Source of the DNA: Tectiglobus sp051009975
GTDB taxonomy: Bacteria > Pseudomonadota > Alphaproteobacteria > Rhizobiales > Hyphomicrobiaceae
Direction of reading: 5' to 3'
NCBI GenBank assembly: GCA_051009975.1
Contig: JBPCWA010000513.1
Span: 1-8,566 of the forward strand
Length of the DNA: 8,566 nucleotides
Each line of letters opens with the position of its first letter. The first letter of the stretch is position 1. This document shows, in pieces, positions 1 to 6,160 of the stretch. A model generated the notes under the pieces. The model was not told the DNA's origin and searched no databases. It was given only the letters and a program-made list of their open reading frames with translations. The translations under genes and the position numbers were made by a program.

Positions 1-75
1 CTCCAACGCTGGGCTGGTATGACCGTGCGCGCCGGTTTCCGTGTCCGTGCGCCGCGAACGAGTGTCTTCAGCTTG

Positions 76-121
76 GGTTAAGTCGAAGTTAACCAGAGCG
101 ATGAATTTCGCGAGAAATTCA
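76..121. repeat. Two adjacent hairpins near the left edge
   Basis: Two perfect inverted repeats lie 7 bp apart. The first is GGTTAA (76-81), a 7-nt loop, then TTAACC (89-94). The second is TGAATTTC (102-109), the 4-nt loop GCGA, then GAAATTCA (114-121). GCGA fits the GNRA tetraloop pattern and is closed by a C-G pair, which would stabilise an RNA hairpin. The first dyad overlaps a TAA at 79-81 that closes an open frame running in from the left edge. A terminator or mRNA 3' end for that frame is therefore possible, but no T-run follows the stems. Confidence 0.45.
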
Positions 122-708
122 GAAAGAACTGCTTGAAATCAAAATAAAATTATGTGTGCTGCGACGCTCCACTCCCGGTTAGCCTTCTTTGGCGGCTCAC
201 CGGTGCGTCGACAAACTCCGAACAAATCCGCCCAAAAAATCTATATTGATCTGATTTACATGCGAAATTTAGGTTCGCATGGCATGATGTCTTACTGGAA
301 TTGGCTTTGACGCACACTCGGCAATCAAGGGGCATCGCGCCGCCAACTGATAAATTGTTAGCTGATTTTATTGTGCGTGGTACGTCGGGAGTGATGCATA
401 CTGGTCCTAGCGCCAGCGAGGAGGCCGAACGATCTGTCTGACGCAGTCGACGAGACCTTGTCGAAAAGACAACATTGCTTTTATTTCAAAGGCAGAAGCA
501 TCTTCAGCCTTCTTGCCTTTTTGGCAACACACGAATCGAACAGTTACTCAGCATCCTCGTGGTTCGGCGATTTGGCGTGCTTTTTCCGCTGGTTGCTGGA
601 CCACGAGGGGTTGGTCGAGCACAGCATTGCAGCCCCTTCCTCCTGTCTCCTCTAAGGCCTCAACGTGCCTCGTTCACAGAGCTTGGTTCGAGATTCGTTG
701 TTTGCGGC

Positions 709-732
709 GATGATTGGCCCGATGATTGGCCG
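709..732. repeat. 12-bp tandem duplication
   Basis: The unit GATGATTGGCC plus one base occurs twice head to tail, at 709-720 and 721-732, differing only in the last base (C versus G). It lies in the gene-poor region and probably reflects replication slippage. I see no function. Confidence 0.6.
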
Positions 733-1006
733 TTCACATCAAGCGAATCATGATGCTGGCACCGCAGGACTGCGTCCTCGCATTCCTGTCAACCGGCGCG
801 GCGCAATCCCATCTATTGAGTATGAAGAAATACGCCGCCAACAGGCAAATCGGTAGCGACAAGCCGCGGGACGAAATTCCAAGGAGGCCGACGCCAGCCG
901 GCTTCGATGGCAACTAACTCATTATAAAACCACCGCTCGTTGCGAGACGCAGCAACCTTCGTCAGGGCGTACCATCTGGACCATGGCAGGTGATAAATAT
1001 TGCGGC

Positions 1007-1288
1007 CTAATCCATAGGTGTTTCCTTTGAAGCGGCGCCTGGCTTTGCCGCTTTGCCCAGCATGCACCGTTGATCTGCCGCAGGCGCTTCGATGTGCGCC
1101 AAAGCGATGCCCTTTCCGGCGATCACAATAAGACTCGCGTCGACAACGTAGGCTTTGCCACGAATGGCCACATCGAGAGCGGATGAGGGATGGTTGAACG
1201 GAATGCATGCAAGGATCAATGTACTTGTGCGCCACGCTCGGCGCCTGGCTTTGATCCACCAAGGACACCGGCGGTGAAAACCAAGCAC
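1007..1288 (-). pseudogene. Possible decayed enzyme remnant, GMC-oxidoreductase-like C-terminus
   Basis: This minus-strand open frame begins with a GTG one base past the TGA of the monooxygenase gene, so it would be the next gene in that transcript. It has 93 codons. Residues 1-30 look random, but residues 38-86 look protein-like. They contain RG then VVDAS (48-52), an AP pair (69-70) and LGKAA (77-81). The order VVDAS, AP, GEKAA is how glucose-methanol-choline oxidoreductases end, but the spacing is altered and the expected HPxGTCRMG motif is absent apart from an HP pair. An amidohydrolase N-terminus (xDVAIRGxxVVDA) is the main alternative. Either way it would be a fragment. A direct repeat of 15 bp lies at 1033-1047 and 1239-1253. 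Low confidence throughout. Confidence 0.25.
1033..1253. repeat. 15-bp direct repeat, copies 1033-1047 and 1239-1253
   Basis: The sequence CGGCGCCTGGCTTTG is present exactly at 1033-1047 and again at 1239-1253, 206 bp apart in the same orientation. A perfect 15-mer repeat is not expected often by chance in a window this size. It brackets most of the putative gene remnant downstream of the monooxygenase. It could be a footprint of rearrangement. The copies fall in different reading phases, so it is not a repeated protein motif. Confidence 0.6.
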
Positions 1289-2611
1289 TCACACCTCCTG
1301 CAAATATTCGCGCAGACTAGCCCCGCCGTACTCTCGCCGAAAACGGCCGCGTTTTTGGAGTAAGGGCACAACCTGGTCGACAAACTCATCTATCGCACCC
1401 GGTGTGTAGATTGGTGATAGCATGAAACCATCTCCGCCCGCGTGGTCAATGAAATCTAACAATTGGTCCGTCACAGTCTCAGGCGTTCCTACAAACTGCG
1501 GAAGGCCGACGCTTTGGCCGTGTTTTTGGGCGACTTCCGCCACGGTAAGCGCGCGGCCTTCATCTGTTCGATAGCGAGTCCGCATCCGCTGCAGTTGCGG
1601 AACGTCATGGTCCTCCATAATTGAATCCGGCGGCAACTGTGACAGATCATAGTCAAGGTGGGCAGACAATATGGTCATTCCTGCCTCAGGAAGGACGAGA
1701 GCGTTATGCGCGGCTTGTTTATCGAGAGCCTCCCGTTCGGACGCCCCGATGATGACTTGGGCACCGAACAGCAGTTTACAGGCATCTGGATCGCGCCCAA
1801 GCTGCGCGACGCGTTCACGAATGTCATCGCGATACCTACGTGCCTCTTCGCGCTGTGGCTGGATGGCAAAGATCCCCTCGGCATACTTCGCGGCAAAGTC
1901 GCGGCCCTTAGCGGAAGTTCCAGCCTGGAGGATCACTGGTCCAACCTGCGGTGAAGGCGTCACATTGAGCGGACCACGCGAGCGAAAAAACTCACCTTCA
2001 AAATCTATGCGATGGACTTTTTTGGCGTCAGCAAACACTGGCTCGTCAGGATCGGCCACCAATGCATCCGCATCCCAACTCCGCCAGAGCCTTTTGCAGA
2101 CCTCATAGTACTCATGCGCCCGTTCGTACCGCCGGTCCGTCGCCTCACGCTCAGTGCCATAGTTGGCGGCTTGGTTATGATTGATCGATGAAACAACGTT
2201 CCAACCGGCTCGACCCGCCGTCAAATGATCAATCGTCGCCCACATCCTGGCAGCATAGAATGGGTGCTGATTGCTCACGGAAAAGGTCGATGCGAGACCG
2301 ATTTTATCGGTGACGGCGCCGAGCCACGACAGTAGCGGCATCGGATCGTGCTCGGGCGCCTGTGACGCATATCTCAATGCCGGCGCCAGCGTGCCACCAT
2401 AAGAATCAGAGATGTAGTTGAGGTCGGCGAAGAAAACCATGTCGAACTTACCGCGCTCGCAGGTTTTCGCAATGTGCTCATAGAGCGCCGGCCTTCGCCA
2501 ATCGTAGCCCGCAGCGAGAGTAGCGGGATGACGCCACATGGCGTGGCTATGGTATGTCGGCCCATGGACGAGGAATTGGGCGAGATGTAATTTCTTTGGC
2601 ACGCACGCCAT
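1289..2611 (-). CDS. LLM-class flavin-dependent monooxygenase (NtaA/SnaA/DszA family)
   Basis: The 440-residue product belongs to the bacterial luciferase-like TIM-barrel monooxygenases. Members use FMNH2 from a separate reductase plus O2 to oxidise small substrates such as nitrilotriacetate, EDTA, pristinamycin precursor or dibenzothiophene sulfone. Family signs include the N-terminal KKLHLAQFLVHGPT (6-19), FFADLNY (60-66), TAGRAGWNVVSS (131-142), RYERAHEYYE (161-170), the flavin-phosphate-type loop QAGTSAKGRDFAA (229-241) and GTPETVTDQL near 376-385. Length is normal for the family and no frame break is seen. The ATG at 2611 is preceded by AGGA (2620-2623) with 8-nt spacing. No flavin reductase is present nearby. 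The gene is divergent from the carbamoylase with a 64-bp gap, suggesting shared control. Family assignment is secure; the substrate is unknown. Confidence 0.93.
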   Translation of the reverse strand: MACVPKKLHLAQFLVHGPTYHSHAMWRHPATLAAGYDWRRPALYEHIAKTCERGKFDMVFFADLNYISDSYGGTLAPALRYASQAPEHDPMPLLSWLGAVTDKIGLASTFSVSNQHPFYAARMWATIDHLTAGRAGWNVVSSINHNQAANYGTEREATDRRYERAHEYYEVCKRLWRSWDADALVADPDEPVFADAKKVHRIDFEGEFFRSRGPLNVTPSPQVGPVILQAGTSAKGRDFAAKYAEGIFAIQPQREEARRYRDDIRERVAQLGRDPDACKLLFGAQVIIGASEREALDKQAAHNALVLPEAGMTILSAHLDYDLSQLPPDSIMEDHDVPQLQRMRTRYRTDEGRALTVAEVAQKHGQSVGLPQFVGTPETVTDQLLDFIDHAGGDGFMLSPIYTPGAIDEFVDQVVPLLQKRGRFRREYGGASLREYLQEV

Positions 2612-2675
2612 TGCGACTATCCTAAATGCAAGTTTCAGTACAATGGTTCGCCGACTATATACAGGAGATATAATT
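2612..2675. promoter_or_regulatory. Divergent control region between monooxygenase and carbamoylase
   Basis: Only 64 bp separate the two start codons, so both promoters and any operator must fit here or reach into the coding ends. For the plus strand, TACAAT (2639-2644) is a reasonable -10 element. It would give a leader of about 25 nt carrying the AGGAGA ribosome site (2663-2668), but no good -35 lies at the right distance, so an activator may be required. The sequence TATAAT at 2669-2674 abuts the ATG and is too close to act as a normal -10. For the minus strand no clear -35/-10 pair is visible. No convincing operator dyad was found. Confidence 0.35.
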
Positions 2676-3602
2676 ATGCGAAACGTTAGAGTCGGCGCTG
2701 CTCAATTAGGGCCCATCCAAAAATCGGACAGCCGCGATAGCGTCGTCGCGCGCATGATCGTTCTGCTGGAAGAAGCCGCAGCGCAGCGATGCAAACTTGT
2801 CGTTTATCCGGAGCTGGCACTTACGACCTTCTTCCCGCGCTGGTATCACGAAGATAAGACCGAGGCCGACATTTGGTTTGAGACAGAAATGCCTAGTCCA
2901 GCCACGCAACCATTGTTTGACAAGGCCAGAACCTTTGGCATGGCTATGTCGTTCGGATACGGTGAATTGACGGCAGAAGGCGACCACTTTAATACGGCAA
3001 TCTTGGTCGATCCGGAGGGTCGTATCGTGGGCAAATACCGCAAAGTGCATTTGCCTGGCCACACCGAATACGATCCCGAACGCACCCACCAGCACCTCGA
3101 GAAACGCTACTTCCTCCCCGGTGATCTCGGTTTTCCGGTTTATCGTTTGCTGGATGGAATATTTGGTATGTGCATTTGTAATGATCGTCGTTGGCCAGAG
3201 ACTTATCGCGTCATGGGTCTTCAAGGTGTCGAAATGGTCGTTCTTGGCTTCAACACACCATCATCGAATTCGCAAAACGGGCATGAGAACGAAGAACGCC
3301 GGATATTCCATCACAAGCTTTCGCTGCAAGCCGGCGCCTATCAAAACGCCACGTGGGTCGTCGCAGTTGCCAAAGCCGGGGTCGAGGATGGCCATCCTTT
3401 GTTCGGCGCAAGTTGCATCGTCAACCCCGAAGGGGAGATCGTGGCGATATCTGAAAGCAAAAACGACGAACTAATTGTCGCCGACTGCGATCTCGATGCG
3501 ACACGGTTCGGCAAAGAAACAATCTTCGATTTCAAACGTCACCGCCGGATCGAACACTACGGTCGCATCACTTCGCAGACTGGGGTGGAGTTGCCCGATT
3601 AG
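2676..3602 (+). CDS. N-carbamoyl-D-amino acid hydrolase (D-carbamoylase), nitrilase superfamily
   Basis: The 308-residue product matches the D-carbamoylase pattern along its whole length; known enzymes have about 304 residues. These cytoplasmic enzymes hydrolyse N-carbamoyl-D-amino acids to the D-amino acid, CO2 and ammonia, the last step of hydantoin breakdown. The nitrilase triad is intact: Glu46 (YPELALTTFFPRW), Lys123 (GKYRKVHLPGH) and Cys168 (CNDRRWPE). The second conserved glutamate is Glu142 in HLEKRYF, and the Arg171/Arg172 pair that binds the substrate carboxylate in this family is present. Asn193-Thr194 and FHHKLSLQAGAYQN (211-224) also fit. The ATG at 2676 is chosen because AGGAGA (2663-2668) precedes it by 7 nt and the family N-terminus begins there; the frame extends upstream to 2538 but would overlap the divergent gene. 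No hydantoinase or racemase is visible, so the true substrate could be another N-carbamoyl compound, perhaps formed by the divergent monooxygenase. Confidence 0.93.
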   Translation: MRNVRVGAAQLGPIQKSDSRDSVVARMIVLLEEAAAQRCKLVVYPELALTTFFPRWYHEDKTEADIWFETEMPSPATQPLFDKARTFGMAMSFGYGELTAEGDHFNTAILVDPEGRIVGKYRKVHLPGHTEYDPERTHQHLEKRYFLPGDLGFPVYRLLDGIFGMCICNDRRWPETYRVMGLQGVEMVVLGFNTPSSNSQNGHENEERRIFHHKLSLQAGAYQNATWVVAVAKAGVEDGHPLFGASCIVNPEGEIVAISESKNDELIVADCDLDATRFGKETIFDFKRHRRIEHYGRITSQTGVELPD

Positions 3603-3915
3603 AATTCATTCGGATCGCTGTGGTAGCGAATGGGCTAAACGCACCTGAACGAAGAGACGGTGGAGCGAGCGAACCGCGTTTGGACCACTCGTGGATGAAA
3701 TCATTCATCATAGAGCGCGGGCGATTCTAGCCTCGGCACAATGCTAGAATGCCGCCTCAACCATCACGACGGTCGCAATCTCAGGCATGCAACCCCGCCC
3801 TCTCCCACGAGCTAGCTACACTCTGACTGGTCCGAGAGAAATGGCTGCCGCTGACAAGAACACGCGTCACACGCTGGTACAGTTAGCGTCCTCCATGTCC
3901 ATATGTTGGTCTTGG
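3603..3915. other. Intergenic gap of about 310 bp
   Basis: There is no supported gene. Immediately after the carbamoylase stop are two mutually exclusive short stems: CATTCG (3607-3612) with CGAATG (3627-3632), and TCGCT (3615-3619) with AGCGA (3625-3629). Neither is followed by a T-run, so a terminator is only weakly indicated. A much better dyad lies at 3720-3753 and is listed separately. A short plus-strand frame (3787-3996) runs into the opposite-strand gene and looks like a shadow. Confidence 0.4.
3720..3753. repeat. Strong inverted repeat, hairpin or operator
   Basis: ATTCTAGC (3724-3731) pairs perfectly with GCTAGAAT (3743-3750) across an 11-nt loop. The stem extends outward with GGC (3720-3722) and GCC (3751-3753) if G3723 bulges out, giving 11 base pairs. 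It lies between the 3' ends of the carbamoylase and the converging 247-codon frame. A shared transcription end for the two is therefore the natural reading, but there is no adjacent T-run on either strand. A protein-binding dyad is the alternative. Confidence 0.45.
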
Positions 3916-3923
3916 CTAGACCA
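3907..3923. repeat. Small hairpin over the stop codon of the 247-codon frame
   Basis: TGGTCT (3907-3912) pairs with AGACCA (3918-3923) across a 5-nt loop. It overlaps the TAG stop (3916-3918) of the minus-strand gene. No T-run follows, so this is at best a weak RNA 3'-end structure. Confidence 0.25.
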
Positions 3924-4659
3924 GGTCGCTCCCCATCGCCTGTTTCATGACATCGGTGATCGCAGAACATATCGTCTCGGGAGACGCCATGGATGAAGCC
4001 AAACGGACCCAATCATTCCCTTCGAACTCAATAAAAATTGAATCTTGACCACATGTGTGCTGGAGCGCGATCCGCAATTCCTGGCTTGGAATAATGGGTG
4101 TTCCGCTTTGCGCAAGTTCCCCGCTCAAAGTCGATGGGCTGATAAGGCGCCAGCGAGCGGTAAGGTAGCCGTCATCCGCAATGTCGTCGCAGGGTTGTCC
4201 CAAACAGGATTCCCACTGCGGAGCATCCTTTTCCTGATGCAATTGCAAATTGCACTGCCTGCTCAGCCTTGCGTTAACGTCATCTATGGCGTCGGCAAAG
4301 CGGCACGACCACTCTGGCCATTCGCCCTCAAGCCGCGTCCTAAGATGCGCGAGCGGTTCCGCGCTGCTATTGACGTTCGAAGCTAGTTCAAGCTTCGAGC
4401 TGACCGCTTCGCCGACCCAGTCTGAACCCTCATGACCAGAGTCGATCGCATCGCGTTGCGATGAGTAGTTCACCCGATCCATAGCCCCCTCGGTCCATTG
4501 CCGCATTGCCCCTGGAGAACCGCACAGCTGCAAGCATACTCCCCCGCGTCGTTCTGATGCTGCCCCGATGAACGCCGCAACTGCCAATGACCGGCGAGTC
4601 TCCGCAGCAAATGATACCTCCGTCCCTTGCCTGGAACTATCGTTAAGCGAGGTTTTCAC
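3916..4659 (-). CDS. Hypothetical protein, family not recognised
   Basis: This is a 247-codon open frame bounded upstream by a stop just before a GTG at 4659. I do not recognise it. The sequence looks like a soluble protein without signal peptide or membrane segments. Residues 1-60 are low in structure. Residues 105-135 suggest an amphipathic helix. The C-terminal third alternates like a beta-sheet (LRIAL, SIFIEF) and ends in a helix (SPETICSAITDVMKQAM). It is rich in Cys and Trp for its size. The start is uncertain: the GTG lacks a ribosome site, while the ATG at 4482 (residue 60) has GAGG at 5-nt spacing, giving about 188 residues; the ATG at 4506 is another option. The C-terminal pattern is faintly like type III secretion HpaP/SctP proteins, but the characteristic residues are not evident and no secretion genes lie nearby. 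It stands alone between two gaps. Confidence 0.5.
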   Translation of the reverse strand: MKTSLNDSSRQGTEVSFAAETRRSLAVAAFIGAASERRGGVCLQLCGSPGAMRQWTEGAMDRVNYSSQRDAIDSGHEGSDWVGEAVSSKLELASNVNSSAEPLAHLRTRLEGEWPEWSCRFADAIDDVNARLSRQCNLQLHQEKDAPQWESCLGQPCDDIADDGYLTARWRLISPSTLSGELAQSGTPIIPSQELRIALQHTCGQDSIFIEFEGNDWVRLASSMASPETICSAITDVMKQAMGSDLV

Positions 4660-5089
4660 CAGTTATGAATAGAGGCTTGGAAAACCTGTGTTTTCGATAT
4701 CGAGGTCACATTGGGACTGAAGTAGCTCCCGACCGAGCACCGCGCTTTGCCAACCGAAGCGTTCTAGACCGCAAGTCCGTGCCTTGGCAGGTCAAGACCT
4801 CGCCCATGTAGAGGCGCGCGGCAAGCTATTGGCGCGCAATGGAAACCGCTGATCATTTCGGAACTCCCGAGTGCCCAACTGATTCGTCCGAAAGTCCAGG
4901 TCATACACTCAATCACGACACAAAGCGGCTCGCAGCCGCCTTGTGAACGCACCGATGCCGGCAAAAGCTAACAATTCCGCAACAGTTTTGCCACCCTTCA
5001 ACCGGAATCAGTGCGGTATTGCCATGTCAAGGATTGGCATTGCCGTCGGCCATGACTATGTCGTGTAGGGGCTCTGAAGGCATGATATA
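4660..5089. other. Intergenic gap of 430 bp
   Basis: There is no supported gene. A 66-codon minus-strand frame (4764-4964) has no ribosome site and no recognisable features. The right end carries the control signals of the membrane protein gene: a candidate promoter at 5033-5061 and a short dyad TGCCA (5020-5024) N10 TGGCA (5035-5039) overlapping its -35 side. No promoter for the 247-codon gene to the left is apparent in the 100 bp above its start. Confidence 0.4.
5033..5061 (+). promoter_or_regulatory. Candidate sigma-70-type promoter for the YihY-like gene
   Basis: ATTGGC (5033-5038) and CTATGT (5056-5061) are 17 nt apart. They resemble the CTTGAC-N17-CTATAT pattern described for rhizobial housekeeping promoters, matching 4 of 6 and 5 of 6 positions. 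They sit about 30 bp upstream of the start codon. A TGCCA-N10-TGGCA dyad overlaps the -35 side and could be an operator. Confidence 0.35.
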
Positions 5090-6160
5090 ATGAATAGCAA
5101 GCGCGCAGTTCTCGAGGCTGTTTATCGTCTCTATGAGCACAGTCAATTCTCTATGGCTGGCGCTGTCGCATTTTCGTTCCTCGTCTCACTGTTTCCGTTC
5201 TGCATTCTGCTGGCAGCATTGTCTGGTATTTTCGGAGGCCCTGACCTCGCCAAATCGGCTATCGATCATCTATTCCAGGTCTTGCCTCCTGATGTTGCAA
5301 AAGCTCTTGTTCCGCAGGTCGAGTCCATCATGACGAGTAGCCGTATCGATCTCTTAACACTGGGTGGTGCAATCACTTTGTTTTTTGCAACTAGTGCAAT
5401 CGAAACATTGCGAGCGGCGTTAAATTTTGCGTATCGGGTGCGTGAGACCCGCAACTACTTTGTTTGTCTCGGCCTCAGCATGTTGCACGTCTGCGTCACA
5501 GCGGTCGTATTGCTAGTCTTGACGTGGACCGCCTTGGTCGCTCCCAGCATCGCCGCGCTCGTCCAGTCGGATGCGCTCAATTCATTTTTGAGCTCCTCTT
5601 GGGTACAGTCCGGAGCTCTCTACATCATTGCAGGCGTCGTTACCGCGCTGCAACTGTTCGCCATGCATCTGTGGCTAGCTGCCGGACGACGCTCGCTCGG
5701 CGAGGTCTGGCCTGGTATTCTTCTGACTGTGGTTCTATGGTTGGCACTCGGTACCGCATATTCGTACTATCTGGGCTACAGTAACTACACGCGATTTTAT
5801 GCTGGTCTTTCACAGCTGATGATCGCACTGATCTTTTTCCAGCTTACGGCCGTCATCATCTTATTGGGTGCAGAACTCAATCGCGGCCTAATGGCGTTCC
5901 AAGACATGCGAGATGACCAGCGTAATAAGAACAACGATGCGCAAGGCAAAGGCACTTTGTCTCCGGAAGACACTCCGGCGAATTCGCGCCGGGCCGACGG
6001 TATCCGCCGCAAGAGCCGCGCAAGACACGGAGCGGATCAGGAAGGCATACACCCATGGCACAGCGTATCGACGCCGGACCGCAAACCGTCCACTGGGGTT
6101 TTTTCGATGCCGCGCTGGCGCCGGTTGTCTCCATCGAAAGCGGGGAGACGGTCACGCTAA
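5090..6160 (+). CDS. YihY/virulence factor BrkB family inner-membrane protein
   Basis: The 356-residue product has the six membrane helices of the YihY/BrkB family (historically annotated as ribonuclease BN). They lie at about residues 24-47, 88-110, 126-151, 173-197, 206-228 and 240-261. Family signs are the N-terminal SMAGAVAFSFLVSLFPF (21-37), ATSAIETLRAALNFAYRV (100-117) and GAELNRGL (260-267) after the last helix. The exact function is unknown; membrane transport or envelope roles have been proposed for relatives. The ATG at 5090 follows GAAGG (5076-5080) at 9-nt spacing, with an in-frame TGA at 5075 ruling out earlier starts. After about residue 270 a hydrophilic, charged tail of some 86 residues follows. 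Its last 35 codons are read out of frame through the start of the next gene. The tail may be dispensable or the result of a lost stop codon. The gene is probably cotranscribed with the amidase. Confidence 0.88.
   Translation: MNSKRAVLEAVYRLYEHSQFSMAGAVAFSFLVSLFPFCILLAALSGIFGGPDLAKSAIDHLFQVLPPDVAKALVPQVESIMTSSRIDLLTLGGAITLFFATSAIETLRAALNFAYRVRETRNYFVCLGLSMLHVCVTAVVLLVLTWTALVAPSIAALVQSDALNSFLSSSWVQSGALYIIAGVVTALQLFAMHLWLAAGRRSLGEVWPGILLTVVLWLALGTAYSYYLGYSNYTRFYAGLSQLMIALIFFQLTAVIILLGAELNRGLMAFQDMRDDQRNKNNDAQGKGTLSPEDTPANSRRADGIRRKSRARHGADQEGIHPWHSVSTPDRKPSTGVFSMPRWRRLSPSKAGRRSR

Larger units (their letters stand above)
1..1006. other. Gene-poor region with no recognisable gene
   Basis: I find no coding region here that I can defend. 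Short open frames occur on both strands (for example 475-753 plus and 813-1004 minus). They overlap each other, have no convincing ribosome binding sites and resemble no family I know. Roughly positions 95-300 are visibly AT-richer than the genes to the right. The visible structures are two adjacent hairpins at 76-121 and a 12-bp tandem repeat at 709-732. Frame 1 is open from the left edge to a TAA at 79-81, so a gene could end there, but 26 codons are too few to identify it. Long gene-poor sequence of this kind suits a decayed island segment; that is inference. Confidence 0.5.

Noticed and set aside
1..81. Frame 1 open from the left edge to TAA at 79-81, a possible partial gene end
   Set aside because: Only 26 codons with no recognisable motif; frame 3 is also open to 92, so there is no way to choose.
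443..475. Possible type III secretion tts-box-like sequence around TTGTCGAAAAG
   Set aside because: The TCGAAA core and a few upstream bases fit from memory, but the downstream half of the motif does not, and no secretion or effector gene follows on that strand.
458..753. Overlapping plus-strand frames of 65 and 92 codons
   Set aside because: They overlap in different frames, lack a convincing ribosome binding site and resemble no known family or transposase.
813..1292. 159-codon minus-strand frame overlapping the putative remnant
   Set aside because: It is rich in Arg, Cys and Ser in a way typical of out-of-frame translation. The other frame (1007-1288) looks more protein-like. A frame-shifted composite cannot be excluded.
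1671..2108. 145-codon plus-strand frame inside the monooxygenase gene
   Set aside because: Antisense shadow of a strongly identified gene; Ser/Arg/Ala-rich composition.
2597..2614. TGGCAC...TTGC resembling a sigma-54 promoter
   Set aside because: The spacing between the two halves is 8 nt rather than the required 5 nt.
2669..2674. Perfect TATAAT just before the carbamoylase ATG
   Set aside because: It touches the start codon, overlapping the ribosome-site spacer, so it cannot act as a -10 for a normal leadered transcript.
2538..2675. Upstream extension of the carbamoylase frame
   Set aside because: It would overlap the divergent gene, and the family N-terminus and ribosome site both fit the ATG at 2676.
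4045..4386. 113-codon plus-strand frame opposite the hypothetical gene
   Set aside because: No ribosome site and a random-looking composition; the minus-strand frame is longer and more protein-like.
5464..5784. 106-codon plus-strand frame inside the YihY-like gene
   Set aside because: Shadow frame; Arg-rich and inconsistent with the clear membrane protein in the other frame.
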